Shown: positions 1 to 11,361, counted from the first letter of the stretch. The stretch: 64,000 bases of DNA from Phycisphaerae bacterium (GCA_028285035.1 JANQQF010000182.1:30010-94009), one strand, 5' to 3'. Numbers and translations: made by a program. Notes: generated by a model not told the origin, from the sequence alone.

Positions 1-64
1 AGTTCAAACAACGCAATGACATAGGATGCCTCTAAAATAAACCTCTCTCATTATTCCCAGACGA

Positions 65-3000
65 CTACGGCACTTCATAAGCCCCACTCTCCACAGCACT
101 ACCGGATGGTCGAGCTAACCCACGTTGGTCGATATTTGGAGGAGGCACAAATGAAATGATAGGCTCACTAAACGTAATAACAGGGCTACCCGTTACTACG
201 GCGTGAGTTTCAGTTTGTCCAGGTGCATTAAGACGTAAGTTGTCAAGTAAGGGGTCAATAGAGTTCTGATCACCAACCGCAATAAACGTACCACAAGTTG
301 CGTCACTACTAAAATTATACCCTAAAGAAGTGATTGTGCCAGCCCCGCTACAGTTGTCGCCTTGGCTATAAGCGATTATTGAGTGATCTATGGTCAGTGT
401 CCCAGCATCAGCTCTAACTCCACCACCACTTGCGACGGCAGCCGTATTACTACTAATCGTTGTAAAACTTAGCGTTACCGTACCATCTAACATCAAGACT
501 CCACCACCTAGTGTACCAGCCGTATTGGTGCTGATTGTTGTATTTTCTAGGGCCATTGTCGCCCCAGCCATACTTTGCCATAAACCGCCACCTGTTCCAC
601 TGGTGGCTTGATTACGCTTGATGGTGCTAAATTGAATAATAACCTGTCCATCCTGATTGGCCAATCCCCCTGCGTCGCTGATCACACTATTGCCACTAAT
701 TGTACTTGTCATCACTGTGGCAGAACTACCTACATCAAAATTACCAATTCCCCCACCTATTTGGCCGGTACTATTACCATTTATAGTGCTTAATGTTATA
801 GATAATACGCCCCCACCTTGATTATGAATTCCACCACTATTTATGGTTGATGTATTACTACTAATAACCGTACTCATAATCGACACAGCGCCTGTATCAA
901 TATAAATACCACCACCATTGGTAATCGTTGTATTATTATGAATGGTACTGCTCAAAACTCCCATAACAGCGGAACCACTATTAAATACTCCCCCACCATT
1001 TCCCGATGTTGAGCTATTGTTAGCTATCGTACTACTATTCACAGCTAATGAGGTTGCAGCACCGCTATTATACAGTCCTCCGGCATCTATTGAGGCTGTA
1101 TTACTCAAAATTTGGCTCGCCGATATGTCAACGGTGTTATTATTCTGGTTGTAAATGCCACCACCAGTTGTGGCTAAGTTTTGTTGGACCACAACACCTG
1201 TCAGCGAAGCAATTGCGCCATCCGCATTAAATATCCCCCCACCATTATTCGTTGATGTAACAGTGGGTGAATTATCAACAATTGTTGAGTCTGTAATTGT
1301 GATAGCCCCGCTATTCCATATCCCAGCCCCATTATTAACCACTTGATTGGCTTGAATAGTACTGGTGAAAATGGCGATATCACTCACATTTCGAACGCCA
1401 CCCCCCTCAAGAGTTGTGTTGGTACTGACAGTTGAAAAGCTAAGTTGCGTTCCGGTCCCTAAATTTTGTACCCCTCCAGCATTGAAGGCAATCAAATTCC
1501 CTGTATTTGAGGTAGTACCACCAATCAAGTTATTTACTGTAGTTGCTTCTAAATTTACACCCCAAGCGCCATTGCCTAGATTGGCAGTTCCGGTTGTATC
1601 TAGACCAATATAATTCCCGAAAATTTCATTGTTATTGGACCCATTAGCAATCGATATCCCTTGTTGACTATTGCCTGAAATCAGATTACGGGCGGCTGTA
1701 CTATCACCACCGACTGTGTTACTTGCCCCTTGATCTATCAGTAAACCATGTTGACCATTACCCACACTACCTGTACCACTAACATTCAAGCCGATGTAAT
1801 TTCCAGTGAGTGTATTTGTTGTTGTAGATGTCCCTGATAATTGAACGCCATCAGTATCATTACCTGAAATTAAGTTACAAGATCCTGTACAAACCCCACC
1901 AACACTCACCCCTGTCATTCCACCAATTGTATTACTTGCCCCATCTTGAACTATGACACCACTTGCACCATTTCCCAAATCAACTGCTCCAGTGGTATCT
2001 GTACCAATAAAATTTCCCTGAATGACATTGTTATTCGTTTGCAAAGAAATACCATTTCCGCCATTTTGAGAAATCACATTTCTCTCGCTACTGGTTGTTC
2101 CACCAATAATCGTATTTGTAGCGCCATTGGCCACAAGGATTCCATCTAAAACATTGCCTAACCCGGCTGTCGTTCCACTTACATCTAATCCAATAAAATT
2201 CCCTTGAACTGTATTACTTATTGCCGTGCTCCCACTTATTGAAACACCATTTTGAGAGTGGCCCGAAATCAAATTACAACTGCCCGCACAAGCGAGTCCT
2301 GGGGTCGTACTAGTCAATCCCCCAATTGTATTTGTCGGGGCATTCTCGATAAAGACACCTTGTTGTCCATTGGCTAAAACTGCTGCTCCATTCACATCTG
2401 TTCCAATAAAATTTCCTTGAATGACATTTCCTGATGTTGTACTATCTGTCAATCGTACCCCATCCGTAACATTCCCAGAAATCAAATTGCGCGCAATTGA
2501 TGTTGTCCCACCAATAATATTTCCTGTGGACCCACCAGAAATAAGAATTCCATTATCTCCGTTAGCAAGTACACCTGTCCCAGTTGTGTTTGTTCCGACG
2601 TAGTTGCCGTAGATTTGATTACTACTCGAACCGTTCGCTATTTGAATTCCTTGCAATCCATTGCCACTAATCAGATTTCGGGCCGCGACAGCGGATGATC
2701 CGACAAAATTACTAGTTGCTCCATTCGTGAAATTTATACCATTATCTCCATTTGCCAACACGGATGTTCCGCTTATATCAAGCCCAATAAAGTTACCTTG
2801 AATCTGATTATTTGTTGCAGTCCCGCCATTGACTTGAATCCCATCGTCGGTATTTCCAGAGATAATATTACAAGGTCCTGTACAACTTCCCCCCAAACTT
2901 ATTCCTGTCGACCCACCAATTAGATTGACTCCAGCACCACTGATAAATACACCGTGACTACCATTTGCTAAAACAGCGTTACCATTTATGGTCGTCCCAA

Positions 3001-4324
3001 TATAATTCCCCTGAATCACATTGAGGGTGCTACTACTACTCTCAAAAGCTAACCCACTCGCACTATTTCCTGAGATAATGTTGCCTTCATTTGTTCCACT
3101 CCCGCCGATTGTATTGCTATTCGCTCCATTAGCAATGCCAATCCCATTGTCCCCATTTCCTACAGCTAATAGTCCCGTTTTATCTGTACCTACATAATTG
3201 GCCTGAACCACATTTCCGCTAACACCACTGTCTTGTAAACGAATTCCTTGGATGACATTACCAGATACTAAATTACCTAATCCACCCGTAGGGCTACCAA
3301 CGGTATTATTTGCGGCACTCGCGCCCAGAAAAATACCGTGTTGTCCATTTCCGGCCGCTGTATCTCCGTCAACGTTCGTTCCAACAAAATTACAAAGTAC
3401 CCGATTACTGTTGCTGATAATAAAAATACCACTACCATCAAATTGATTAATCACAAAGCCTTGAATGATTACACCACCACCATTCAAATCGAATCCATTT
3501 GTTCCAACACCCGAGCCAGAGCCGTCCAATTCAATCTGAAGCGTAGGTGGCCACACGCTACAATCAGACCCGGGTTGGGTAGACGCATCAACCAGAACAT
3601 CCTGAGTAAAACCAGGCAGAGGACTCCCTGGTTGGATTGTAAATGGACCAGTACCAGGAATACCAAACTCGATAGTTACATTTGTAGAAGCAGGTTCACC
3701 ATTTGAACGATCAATTGCTTCGCGCAAACTACAATGGGTTATTGTACAGTCACCATCATCCGTATCATCTGATGTATTCACAATCAAAGTCAGATTATCA
3801 TCATCATCAGTCTCAAAATCATCTGGGATGGGGGTAGGGGCAACCGTCGGCGCAGTGGTAGCTGGAGCAGATGTTGGAACTTCCGTAGCAACTGGTGGCA
3901 CTGTCGGAGCGATTACAGGAGTATCCTCTGGCTCAGGTGTATCTTCGGGTTCTTCTTCTTCAAAAAATGGTGGGGTGGGTGTGGGGATTACCCCACCGCC
4001 TGTACCAGTTGCACTAAAGGTTGGGGTTGGCGTTAAAGTTAAAGTTGTCCCTGGTAAAACAGCCACAGGCAAGGCGGGTGTAGAGGTTGATACTCCACCG
4101 GCAGTAATAATCCTAGTTGGGGTCAAGGTCGGTGTAAATGTTGACGTAGGCGTAGGTCTTGGAGTCAGGATAATTGAGTCGTTAATTAACTCTTCGACAG
4201 TCTCATCATCAATAACCGCAATGGCTGTTTGAATGTCATCAGGTTGATCAGGGCCAGGCAAATTACAGGCCAGACCAACCAATAAGGCTAGAGCAAAGCT
4301 CCACAACCAAACAACACCCCTCAT
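65..4324 (-). CDS. CSLREA-type right-handed beta-helix repeat lipoprotein
   Basis: A 1419-residue exported protein. Residues 1-20 form a lipoprotein signal: a hydrophobic stretch ending in the lipobox VGLAC with Cys20, so the mature protein should be lipid-anchored outside the cytoplasmic membrane. Residues ~45-170 are a Thr/Pro/Glu-rich linker with PTPTPT-like runs. At ~180-212 a CSLREA motif follows (NTSDD...CSLREAID). The remaining ~1200 residues are beta-helix repeats built on NLISGN, GNFIGTD and NTIGG motifs in the first two thirds and on shorter TISGN/SSNT motifs in the last third. This architecture is common in large Chloroflexota surface proteins, which may act in adhesion or polysaccharide binding; no catalytic residues could be assigned. 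The ATG follows a GAGGAG ribosome site. The stop lies 22 bases from the next gene's start region, but no shared function is evident. Confidence 0.85.
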   Translation of the reverse strand: MRGVVWLWSFALALLVGLACNLPGPDQPDDIQTAIAVIDDETVEELINDSIILTPRPTPTSTFTPTLTPTRIITAGGVSTSTPALPVAVLPGTTLTLTPTPTFSATGTGGGVIPTPTPPFFEEEEPEDTPEPEDTPVIAPTVPPVATEVPTSAPATTAPTVAPTPIPDDFETDDDDNLTLIVNTSDDTDDGDCTITHCSLREAIDRSNGEPASTNVTIEFGIPGTGPFTIQPGSPLPGFTQDVLVDASTQPGSDCSVWPPTLQIELDGSGSGVGTNGFDLNGGGVIIQGFVINQFDGSGIFIISNSNRVLCNFVGTNVDGDTAAGNGQHGIFLGASAANNTVGSPTGGLGNLVSGNVIQGIRLQDSGVSGNVVQANYVGTDKTGLLAVGNGDNGIGIANGANSNTIGGSGTNEGNIISGNSASGLAFESSSSTLNVIQGNYIGTTINGNAVLANGSHGVFISGAGVNLIGGSTGISLGGSCTGPCNIISGNTDDGIQVNGGTATNNQIQGNFIGLDISGTSVLANGDNGINFTNGATSNFVGSSAVAARNLISGNGLQGIQIANGSSSNQIYGNYVGTNTTGTGVLANGDNGILISGGSTGNIIGGTTSIARNLISGNVTDGVRLTDSTTSGNVIQGNFIGTDVNGAAVLANGQQGVFIENAPTNTIGGLTSTTPGLACAGSCNLISGHSQNGVSISGSTAISNTVQGNFIGLDVSGTTAGLGNVLDGILVANGATNTIIGGTTSSERNVISQNGGNGISLQTNNNVIQGNFIGTDTTGAVDLGNGASGVIVQDGASNTIGGMTGVSVGGVCTGSCNLISGNDTDGVQLSGTSTTTNTLTGNYIGLNVSGTGSVGNGQHGLLIDQGASNTVGGDSTAARNLISGNSQQGISIANGSNNNEIFGNYIGLDTTGTANLGNGAWGVNLEATTVNNLIGGTTSNTGNLIAFNAGGVQNLGTGTQLSFSTVSTNTTLEGGGVRNVSDIAIFTSTIQANQVVNNGAGIWNSGAITITDSTIVDNSPTVTSTNNGGGIFNADGAIASLTGVVVQQNLATTGGGIYNQNNNTVDISASQILSNTASIDAGGLYNSGAATSLAVNSSTIANNSSTSGNGGGVFNSGSAVMGVLSSTIHNNTTITNGGGIYIDTGAVSIMSTVISSNTSTINSGGIHNQGGGVLSITLSTINGNSTGQIGGGIGNFDVGSSATVMTSTISGNSVISDAGGLANQDGQVIIQFSTIKRNQATSGTGGGLWQSMAGATMALENTTISTNTAGTLGGGVLMLDGTVTLSFTTISSNTAAVASGGGVRADAGTLTIDHSIIAYSQGDNCSGAGTITSLGYNFSSDATCGTFIAVGDQNSIDPLLDNLRLNAPGQTETHAVVTGSPVITFSEPIISFVPPPNIDQRGLARPSGSAVESGAYEVP

Positions 4325-4346
4325 TACTGCTCACTCCTCATTATGG

Positions 4347-6062
4347 TCAGCTCTCCTGTGGTAAATTTGAGTATCCAAGCCATTTTAATAAAATCGGTCC
4401 AAATAGTGGGACACCAAACAACCACGGTATCGTTAGTGTATGCATCACTGGCCAGTAATAGCTTGTAGCTAACAACCCCAGATTATTCCAAGACCAATGA
4501 CGTAACCACCATCGCCAAACAACAAAGTAATTAATGATTGACAGCTCTGCCATCAAGCTAAATAACATCGTCCGCCAAAACGTAGCTGATGTCAAATACA
4601 AGGCAGCCAGTGGTATTAACCATGTCGGATACCATATCCGAAAGGTACGGCCTAACATTAATTGCGCAAAATAGGCTAGAAAGGCTGCAGCAACAAGGTC
4701 TAGTTTTTTTCGCCACAATTGAATTAATAAACCAGCATAAAACAGAAAAAATATATTTCGGGCCATCGTCCGTGGCATATTTTCCGCAACTTGGCAGGGA
4801 ATTATTTGCGATGCAAGCAGGCTCAAAGTTTCCGAGCCTTGACAAGGGATAATTTGTTGTAGCGTTGATACACCCCATACCTCTTCAGCCGTAAGAGTAG
4901 CCTCCGCCCCACGAGGCAAAACCTCACGCAAAATCATGCGTAGTTCTGAAGCAATCGCAAAACCACGTCGAGTTGTTAACATTTCCGACACACCACGCAA
5001 TGTATCAGAAACAGGTCCAAACACGGAGTATACCAAATAGGCTGTAACCAAACCAATCAGCACCATACCGATACCTTTTATGATACACTGAGACCAATTT
5101 CTCTGTTGACGCATTACAACAACCGCAAAAAGGGGTATTATGAGTAATGCCGGAGCTTTGGCTAAGACTGATAGGGTCAAAAATAGCGTAGCAAGAATCC
5201 AATTTTGACGTTGAAAAAAGATAATTCCAATGACCATCAACAACATAAAGACCATATCATTATGACCATTCCCTAGAATTTGAATCAAAATTAACGGATT
5301 CCAAGCAAAAAACGTTAATGCAGCAAGAGATGAGCTCCTTTCTGGAACAGCTACCCAGCCTAAAAGAATGGCGCATAAGATGAAACATACCCACACCACA
5401 AATTTTAGAGAGACCGTTCCCCAAACCATTTCCGTAGCCCCTAGCTGCAATGGGCCCTGCACGACAATCTCCCACAATGGGCCATAACCAGACACCCAAT
5501 CACCAAATTCGCCAGCAAAGGCAATATACGGATCATTTGGAAAGGTGTTAGGTGGAACTAGCATTGGGCTTTCCCCATATACAGTCCAAATCCGGCCCCG
5601 TAATACATAGCGAAAGATATCATTTGCTGTAATTGGATAAAGCCAAATGAGGGTAAAGCTGAATAGCGAGCCAAAACCTAGAATAAACCACTTCAATGTG
5701 TCAACGGGACTTACTGCACGCAATCGGTTAGTCAGCAGAGGGAGGTCAGATGTATCCTGGGAGAAAGATGATGCTTGCATAACTAACAGCATCACCCGCC
5801 AAAAAATAAAATACACGACCAAAATGCCCAGCGTATAAATCGGGGCAAACCAACGAAAATCTCGCATCAAAATTTCCAAATCGGCAGCTGGTCCGCCCGC
5901 TTGAGTATTTGAAATCAATGGAAAGGCAACAATGTAAATTATGTAGATTACTTGGGTGATAAGGCCGAATGTCAGGAGGGACAAAAATGTATTTAATAGC
6001 CCAGTCGCCTTGGGTAGTGATTCTGTATTCGATTCTTGAGACGATGCTCTTATCATTTCCAT
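4347..6062 (-). CDS. GT-C mannosyltransferase-like integral membrane protein (GT87/MptB-like)
   Basis: A polytopic membrane protein of about 571 residues with around a dozen hydrophobic segments. Motifs typical of polyprenol-phosphate-mannose-dependent GT-C transferases are visible: an acidic first-loop motif NDIFRYVLRGR and a WNPL...GNGHNDM motif in the middle third. Such enzymes move mannose from a polyprenyl carrier to glycans or lipids at the outer face of the membrane. Acceptor and exact sugar cannot be told from sequence. The open frame extends to 6143, but the hydrophilic start MEMIRASS at 6062 is preferred; the upstream extension looks like non-coding sequence. A short internal repeat, QIIPCQ, occurs twice 22 residues apart in a loop, with different codons. 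Family call is fairly confident, substrate is not. Confidence 0.7.
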   Translation of the reverse strand: MEMIRASSQESNTESLPKATGLLNTFLSLLTFGLITQVIYIIYIVAFPLISNTQAGGPAADLEILMRDFRWFAPIYTLGILVVYFIFWRVMLLVMQASSFSQDTSDLPLLTNRLRAVSPVDTLKWFILGFGSLFSFTLIWLYPITANDIFRYVLRGRIWTVYGESPMLVPPNTFPNDPYIAFAGEFGDWVSGYGPLWEIVVQGPLQLGATEMVWGTVSLKFVVWVCFILCAILLGWVAVPERSSSLAALTFFAWNPLILIQILGNGHNDMVFMLLMVIGIIFFQRQNWILATLFLTLSVLAKAPALLIIPLFAVVVMRQQRNWSQCIIKGIGMVLIGLVTAYLVYSVFGPVSDTLRGVSEMLTTRRGFAIASELRMILREVLPRGAEATLTAEEVWGVSTLQQIIPCQGSETLSLLASQIIPCQVAENMPRTMARNIFFLFYAGLLIQLWRKKLDLVAAAFLAYFAQLMLGRTFRIWYPTWLIPLAALYLTSATFWRTMLFSLMAELSIINYFVVWRWWLRHWSWNNLGLLATSYYWPVMHTLTIPWLFGVPLFGPILLKWLGYSNLPQES

Positions 6063-6554
6063 AGAAATTATCCAAAAATTATTTTTATTGTACGGCACTC
6101 CGTTAAAGCTGGGCAAATCTAAGAAGAACATCATCCGCTCCAAAAGCAGTGAGACGCATCAAGTTGAATACCCTATTTATCAAATGTTTGCTAAACTATT
6201 AGTTGTGTGATAACATCGTGGGTCGAGTCGGGTTGAATTTTAGACCCCTATTACCCTTCACAATATAGTCAGGTAAACCTAACGGTTGGGCCTCATCTCC
6301 GCCAACGACGCGGAGCTTTTTTTGTCCCACAATGAAAGGAACAAACGATACGATCAGTAGAATTGGGTGATGATCGTTATCTTGTCTCATAATTGACCCA
6401 CCTCAACTGCCTTAATACTTTTGGAGTGGCTGGGTTTATGCCTGTGACAAGATTGCTGCTTTGATTTTGGATGAGTAATTGCAACGGCTGGCGCCGAAGT
6501 TGATAACAAACAAAAATTTTATCAAAATGAGTTAAGTTTTTAGGAGAAAGTGTT
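6063..6554. other. Intergenic region with orphan plus-strand terminator
   Basis: A 492-base divergent gap between the membrane transferase and the PfkB kinase. It contains a GC-rich hairpin with a T-run at 6297-6323 and a ribosome site (AGGAGA, 6543-6548) for the kinase. A 63-codon minus-strand open frame (6199-6390) has no recognisable features and crosses the hairpin, so it is not called. Confidence 0.5.
6297..6323 (+). terminator. Intrinsic terminator without an upstream plus-strand gene
   Basis: CTCCGC (6297-6302) pairs with GCGGAG (6310-6315) across a 7-base loop, followed by CTTTTTTT. No plus-strand gene lies upstream, so it may end a short RNA or act as a leader attenuator 230 bases before the kinase start. 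Confidence 0.6.
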
Positions 6555-7532
6555 GTGACTGTTGCTGTAACGGGCTCTATGGCCTTTGATTATATTATGT
6601 CTTTTCCTGGTCAATTTGCAGATCATATTCTTCCTGATCAAATTGATCGCCTCTCTGTCAGTTTTTTGGTCGACTCAATGCGGCGCGAGCGTGGCGGGAC
6701 CGCCGGGAATATGTGCTACAATCTAGCGTTACTTGACCAACCTTGTTTATTGATGGCTACGGTAGGACAAGATGCCCCTGAGTACATCGCTGGGCTGCGC
6801 TCACGTGGCGTAGATACCAGCGGCGTCTTACAACTTCCTACTGATTTTACAGCATCGTTCTTTGTTAGTACTGATCAGGTGAACAACCAGATTGCCAGCT
6901 TCTATACTGGGGCAATGGCAAAAGCTGGGCAAATTAGTTTTGCTGATCAAGATCATCAAGCCATCTCAATGGCCATTATTTCTCCAAATGATCCAGGAGC
7001 TATGGTCAAATATGTAAGAGAATGTCAAAATCTGAACATTTCTTATATCTACGACCCAAGCCAACAAATTCCCCGCCTTGAGGCCCAAGATTTAATTAAT
7101 GGAATTCAGGGAGCTAAAATTTTGATCGTCAATGATTACGAATATGAGATGATCAAAAAACAAACACAACTGACCGACTCTAAGATTCAGGACATGGTTG
7201 AAACCATCATTATCACACAAGGGGCAGATGGCTCCTTGATACGTACCCGCCCTGATAATGATTCGTCTGTTGAAGAATATGATATTCCATCTGCTCCACC
7301 CAGTCGAGTGGCGGATCCAACGGGGGTAGGTGATGCCTATCGGGCTGGCTTAATGGCGGCAATGATGCAAGGCTATTCGTGGGATGTGTGTGGCCGTTTA
7401 GGGGCCATTGCTGCAACATATGTCCTTGAACAACACGGCACGCAACGCCACAGTTACAATCGTAGCCAAATCGCTGATCGTTATCGCGAATTGTTTGGTG
7501 ATAATGAAGCACTCAATGACTTTGTTAAATAA
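6555..7532 (+). CDS. PfkB-family carbohydrate kinase, probable adenosine kinase
   Basis: A 325-residue ribokinase-fold protein. The N-terminal part carries the glycine-rich substrate motif (RRERGGTAGNMCYNLALL, ~50-67) and the C-terminal part the PfkB signature DPTGVGDAYRAG (~252-263), whose GVGD holds the catalytic aspartate and anion hole (GAGD in most relatives). PfkB members phosphorylate sugars or nucleosides with ATP. The placement just before ahcY and metK argues for adenosine as substrate: S-adenosylhomocysteine hydrolase releases adenosine, and a kinase removing it as AMP pulls that reversible reaction forward. The start is GTG, supported by AGGAGA seven bases upstream. A ribokinase-like sugar kinase remains possible from sequence alone. 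Confidence 0.75.
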   Translation: MTVAVTGSMAFDYIMSFPGQFADHILPDQIDRLSVSFLVDSMRRERGGTAGNMCYNLALLDQPCLLMATVGQDAPEYIAGLRSRGVDTSGVLQLPTDFTASFFVSTDQVNNQIASFYTGAMAKAGQISFADQDHQAISMAIISPNDPGAMVKYVRECQNLNISYIYDPSQQIPRLEAQDLINGIQGAKILIVNDYEYEMIKKQTQLTDSKIQDMVETIIITQGADGSLIRTRPDNDSSVEEYDIPSAPPSRVADPTGVGDAYRAGLMAAMMQGYSWDVCGRLGAIAATYVLEQHGTQRHSYNRSQIADRYRELFGDNEALNDFVK

Positions 7533-7583
7533 CTTTATGCATTTGACAAATACAGTGAATTAATAAATAAATTATGAAAAAAT

Positions 7584-7644
7584 GGCTAGTCACTACGTTG
7601 GAAGCATATTCCTAAAAATAGGTTACTTTCCTGTCTACTAGCCC
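7584..7644 (+). promoter_or_regulatory. Structured leader of ahcY (candidate cis-regulatory RNA)
   Basis: GGCTAG (7584-7589) can pair with CTAGCC (7638-7643), enclosing smaller pairings such as CCTA/TAGG (7611-7622). The 3' part, GGTTAC then CTAGCCC 11 bases on, recurs in the metK leader. It ends about 20 bases before the ahcY ATG. No match to a riboswitch class known to me was recognised. Confidence 0.3.
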
Positions 7645-7656
7645 TCACTACCTTAA

Positions 7657-8931
<1,275 letters not shown>

Positions 8932-8938
8932 GCCCCGA

Positions 8939-9322
8939 ATGACTGATCATCTTGACGATCAAGAGCCTGTCTCAGATTTGATGATTCCGGTTCCAGATAC
9001 AACAGAAGGCACCGCTGCATCTAGCTCCATTTGGCAGGGAAATAATACTGACTTGATGGCTCTAGTTGGTGTTACCATTAGTGGTATGATTTTGTTTTAC
9101 TGTGGGACATTAGGAATAGGGGCATACTGTATCCCCATTATCCCTATTATCCTCGGAATCATTGGTTTGGTAAATTCAAAGGATGCGCTCAATCCCGAAC
9201 GAACAAAAACAATGTCTTGGATTAGTATTGGGGTTGGTGCAGCTTTCATCCTATTACTCGTCTTGGTAATTGCTGCTTATTTTGCCTTTATTGCTTATTT
9301 AGTCAGTATTGGTGAGTTTTAA
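8939..9322 (+). CDS. Small DUF4190-like membrane protein
   Basis: A 127-residue protein with a hydrophilic, acidic N-terminal tail (~1-38) followed by two or three hydrophobic segments (~40-80 and ~95-121) separated by a short polar loop (NSKDALNPERTK). The pattern of a glycine/isoleucine-rich hairpin, a NSKDA-like loop and a final helix resembles the DUF4190 family of unknown function. It begins seven bases after the ahcY stop and is probably co-transcribed. Nothing in it points to the methyl cycle, so co-transcription may be incidental. Confidence 0.6.
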   Translation: MTDHLDDQEPVSDLMIPVPDTTEGTAASSSIWQGNNTDLMALVGVTISGMILFYCGTLGIGAYCIPIIPIILGIIGLVNSKDALNPERTKTMSWISIGVGAAFILLLVLVIAAYFAFIAYLVSIGEF

Positions 9323-9397
9323 TTTATATCAAGAAGATAAAAGTCATAATAAATTCTTGAACCTGATGAATTTAATGCTTTGCAAATTTGGTAGAAA

Positions 9398-9427
9398 CTA
9401 GGTTACATTGTGAAAATTTCCTAGCCC
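9398..9427 (+). promoter_or_regulatory. metK leader hairpin sharing a motif with the ahcY leader
   Basis: CTAGG (9398-9402) pairs with CCTAG (9420-9424). The element holds GGTTAC (9401-9406) and CTAGCCC (9421-9427), the same two blocks as in the ahcY leader but 14 rather than 11 bases apart. It lies ~100 bases before the metK start. Confidence 0.3.
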
Positions 9428-9530
9428 CTTCTAAAAAGTTATCATCAGGTTATAAGATTGCAAGATAGTTAATGAAGGCGATTTTTGCCAAGATGGTCGC
9501 CAAAAAATGAATCTGTAGGAGATTTTGTTT

Positions 9531-10742
9531 ATGAGTACAACGTTCATGACCTCACCGAGCTTGCTATTTACAAGCGAGTCGGTTTCAGAGGGGCATCCCG
9601 ACAAAATGTGTGATCAAATCAGCGATGCAGTATTGGATGCAATTTTTGCCCAAGACCCCAATGCTCGTGTTGCCTGTGAAACTGCAATAAAAACTGGCTT
9701 TGTCCTTTTGTTGGGGGAAATCACCACCTCAGCCTTTGTTGATTTTGACAAACTTGTTCGTGAGGTTGTCAACGATATCGGTTTTGATGATAGTGCCAAA
9801 GGGTTTGACGGCAACACCTGTGGTGTTCAGGTAGCCATTGCCGCGCAAAGTCCAGACATTGCAATGGGTGTGGACAAAGCAAAAGAGGCAAAAGAAGGCC
9901 ATATGAGTGAAGAAGAAATTGAGGCCGTTGGGGCTGGCGACCAAGGTATGATGTTTGGTTACGCCTGCAACGAGACCGAAACCCTGATGCCAATGCCCAT
10001 CTTCTACGCTCACAAGCTAGTCAAGCACATGGCTGATTTACGTAAAGATGGTACCCTGCCCTGGTTACGCCCTGATAATAAGAGCCAAGTAACCGTTGAG
10101 TATCAATATGGCCAGCCAAAGAAAATCCACACAGGTCTCATCAGCACCCAACACGCGCCAGATATCAGCCAAGAAGATATTCGGGAAGCTCTGATTGAAC
10201 ATGTTTTCAAGCCAGTGTTACCTGCGGATATGGTTACAGATGACATGCGCATCTTCACCAACCCGACTGGACGATTTGTTGTCGGGGGACCAATGGGAGA
10301 TGCTGGTTTAACTGGCCGTAAAATTATTGTAGACACATATGGGGGAATGGGCCGTCACGGTGGTGGGGCCTTCAGCGGTAAAGATTGTACCAAGGTCGAC
10401 CGCAGTGCGGCTTATGCAGCCCGCTGGGTGGCCAAAAATGTTGTCGCAGCGGGTCTGGCTGAGCGTTGTGAAGTGCAGCTGGCTTACGCAATTGGGGTGG
10501 CTCGTCCATTGAGTATCAACGTTGAGACATTTGGCACAGGCAAGATTGATGACGAAAAAATTGCCAAACTGATTGATGTTCATTTCGATTTACGTCCAGG
10601 AGCGATTATCCGTGATCTTGACTTACGACGACCAATTTATCGCCAAACAGCCGCTTATGGTCATTTTGGCCGTACTGACATTGAATTACCGTGGGAACAG
10701 ACAAGTAAAGCTGAAGCTTTAAAGGATGCCGCAGGCGTCTAG
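9531..10742 (+). CDS. metK: S-adenosylmethionine synthase (methionine adenosyltransferase)
   Basis: A protein of about 403 residues that makes SAM from methionine and ATP, releasing phosphate and diphosphate. The hallmark motifs are present: [18 protein letters not shown] near the N-terminus (metal and ATP binding), [12 protein letters not shown], and the phosphate-binding [19 protein letters not shown]. The C-terminus carries YGHFGR. A frame start exists six bases upstream at a TTG (9525), but the ATG at 9531 has an AGGAG site nine bases before it and is preferred. A strong terminator follows. With ahcY and the upstream kinase it forms an activated-methyl-cycle cluster; its own 200-base leader suggests a separate promoter. 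Confidence 0.97.
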   Translation: MSTTFMTSPSLLFTSESVSEGHPDKMCDQISDAVLDAIFAQDPNARVACETAIKTGFVLLLGEITTSAFVDFDKLVREVVNDIGFDDSAKGFDGNTCGVQVAIAAQSPDIAMGVDKAKEAKEGHMSEEEIEAVGAGDQGMMFGYACNETETLMPMPIFYAHKLVKHMADLRKDGTLPWLRPDNKSQVTVEYQYGQPKKIHTGLISTQHAPDISQEDIREALIEHVFKPVLPADMVTDDMRIFTNPTGRFVVGGPMGDAGLTGRKIIVDTYGGMGRHGGGAFSGKDCTKVDRSAAYAARWVAKNVVAAGLAERCEVQLAYAIGVARPLSINVETFGTGKIDDEKIAKLIDVHFDLRPGAIIRDLDLRRPIYRQTAAYGHFGRTDIELPWEQTSKAEALKDAAGV

Positions 10743-10777
10743 TCTAAGGAATATATCAATAGTAATTCAAAATAAAA

Positions 10778-10811
10778 AACTCCTGTAGAAAATTTCTACG
10801 GGAGTTTTTTG
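10778..10811 (+). terminator. metK terminator
   Basis: A 14-bp stem (one G-T pair) formed by 10778-10791 and 10793-10806, followed by six Ts. The preceding A-run makes it potentially bidirectional. Confidence 0.85.
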
Positions 10812-10988
10812 TGCTTAAGCATTTGGCAAAAAGTTCTAGCAAATAAAGGATTACCCAAAGACCAAAAACAGTCTCAAATATGGTCAATTTCGCGCCAGAT
10901 TTAGAAGTAACCGGCCAAATTGATCTTATTTTGAACAGAAATTGCTAGTTGATATTTATCATTTTTCCTAAAAGTTCTTGCTGGTTAC

Positions 10989-11213
10989 CTAAATCATAAA
11001 CCGTAATCGAGCCATAAAATCGCCAAGTTCTTTGAGTTTTCGAGCGCTACTCAAATCATTACGCGCTCGGAATTGCTCAACCATTGCCTCTAGCTCGGCA
11101 AAAAATACACCATCACATTGGCTAACATTATTACTCACAATCCGCTGCAATTCATCCTTATCCTTAGCTTCCACAATTTTCTTAAGCAATGCCTTCGCCT
11201 CTTGATGAGTCAT
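10989..11213 (-). CDS. Small conserved-looking protein, paralogue of the protein at 33778
   Basis: A 74-residue, charged, predicted all-helical protein with no signal or membrane segment. It aligns over its whole length with the 78-residue protein at 33778: both begin MT-x-x-E, share a central DG(V/E)FF motif preceded by a Gln-rich turn, and end in an amphipathic helix with regularly spaced Arg/Leu/Ala. The ATG at 11213 has GGAG eight bases upstream; a TTG two codons earlier is less likely. Function unknown. Paralogy of two isolated small genes supports that both are real. Confidence 0.55.
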   Translation of the reverse strand: MTHQEAKALLKKIVEAKDKDELQRIVSNNVSQCDGVFFAELEAMVEQFRARNDLSSARKLKELGDFMARLRFMI

Positions 11214-11361
11214 TCTCAAACTCCATAGTTAGGTTGTGGACTCATCATAACATGAGCCTAAGGTCGAGTCAACGCAATAATATACGATCTCTTCACAATC
11301 ATTTCCTAGAAAGGTATGGCATTTTATTATTTCCAATTCACAATTTATGACTGATTTGTGG

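Noticed and set aside
1500..3400. CRISPR-like regular repeats
   Set aside because: They are degenerate coding repeats of the beta-helix, in frame with the gene, not identical direct repeats with unique spacers.
65..4324. Many plus-strand open frames antisense to the beta-helix lipoprotein
   Set aside because: They mirror the Asn/Gly/Thr-rich repeats of the real gene, lack ribosome sites and have low-complexity translations.
4800..4870. Internal QIIPCQ repeat in the mannosyltransferase-like protein as a recent duplication
   Set aside because: The two copies use different codons at most positions, so a recent DNA duplication is not supported.
6199..6390. 63-codon minus-strand open frame
   Set aside because: No ribosome site or recognisable feature, and it spans a terminator hairpin.
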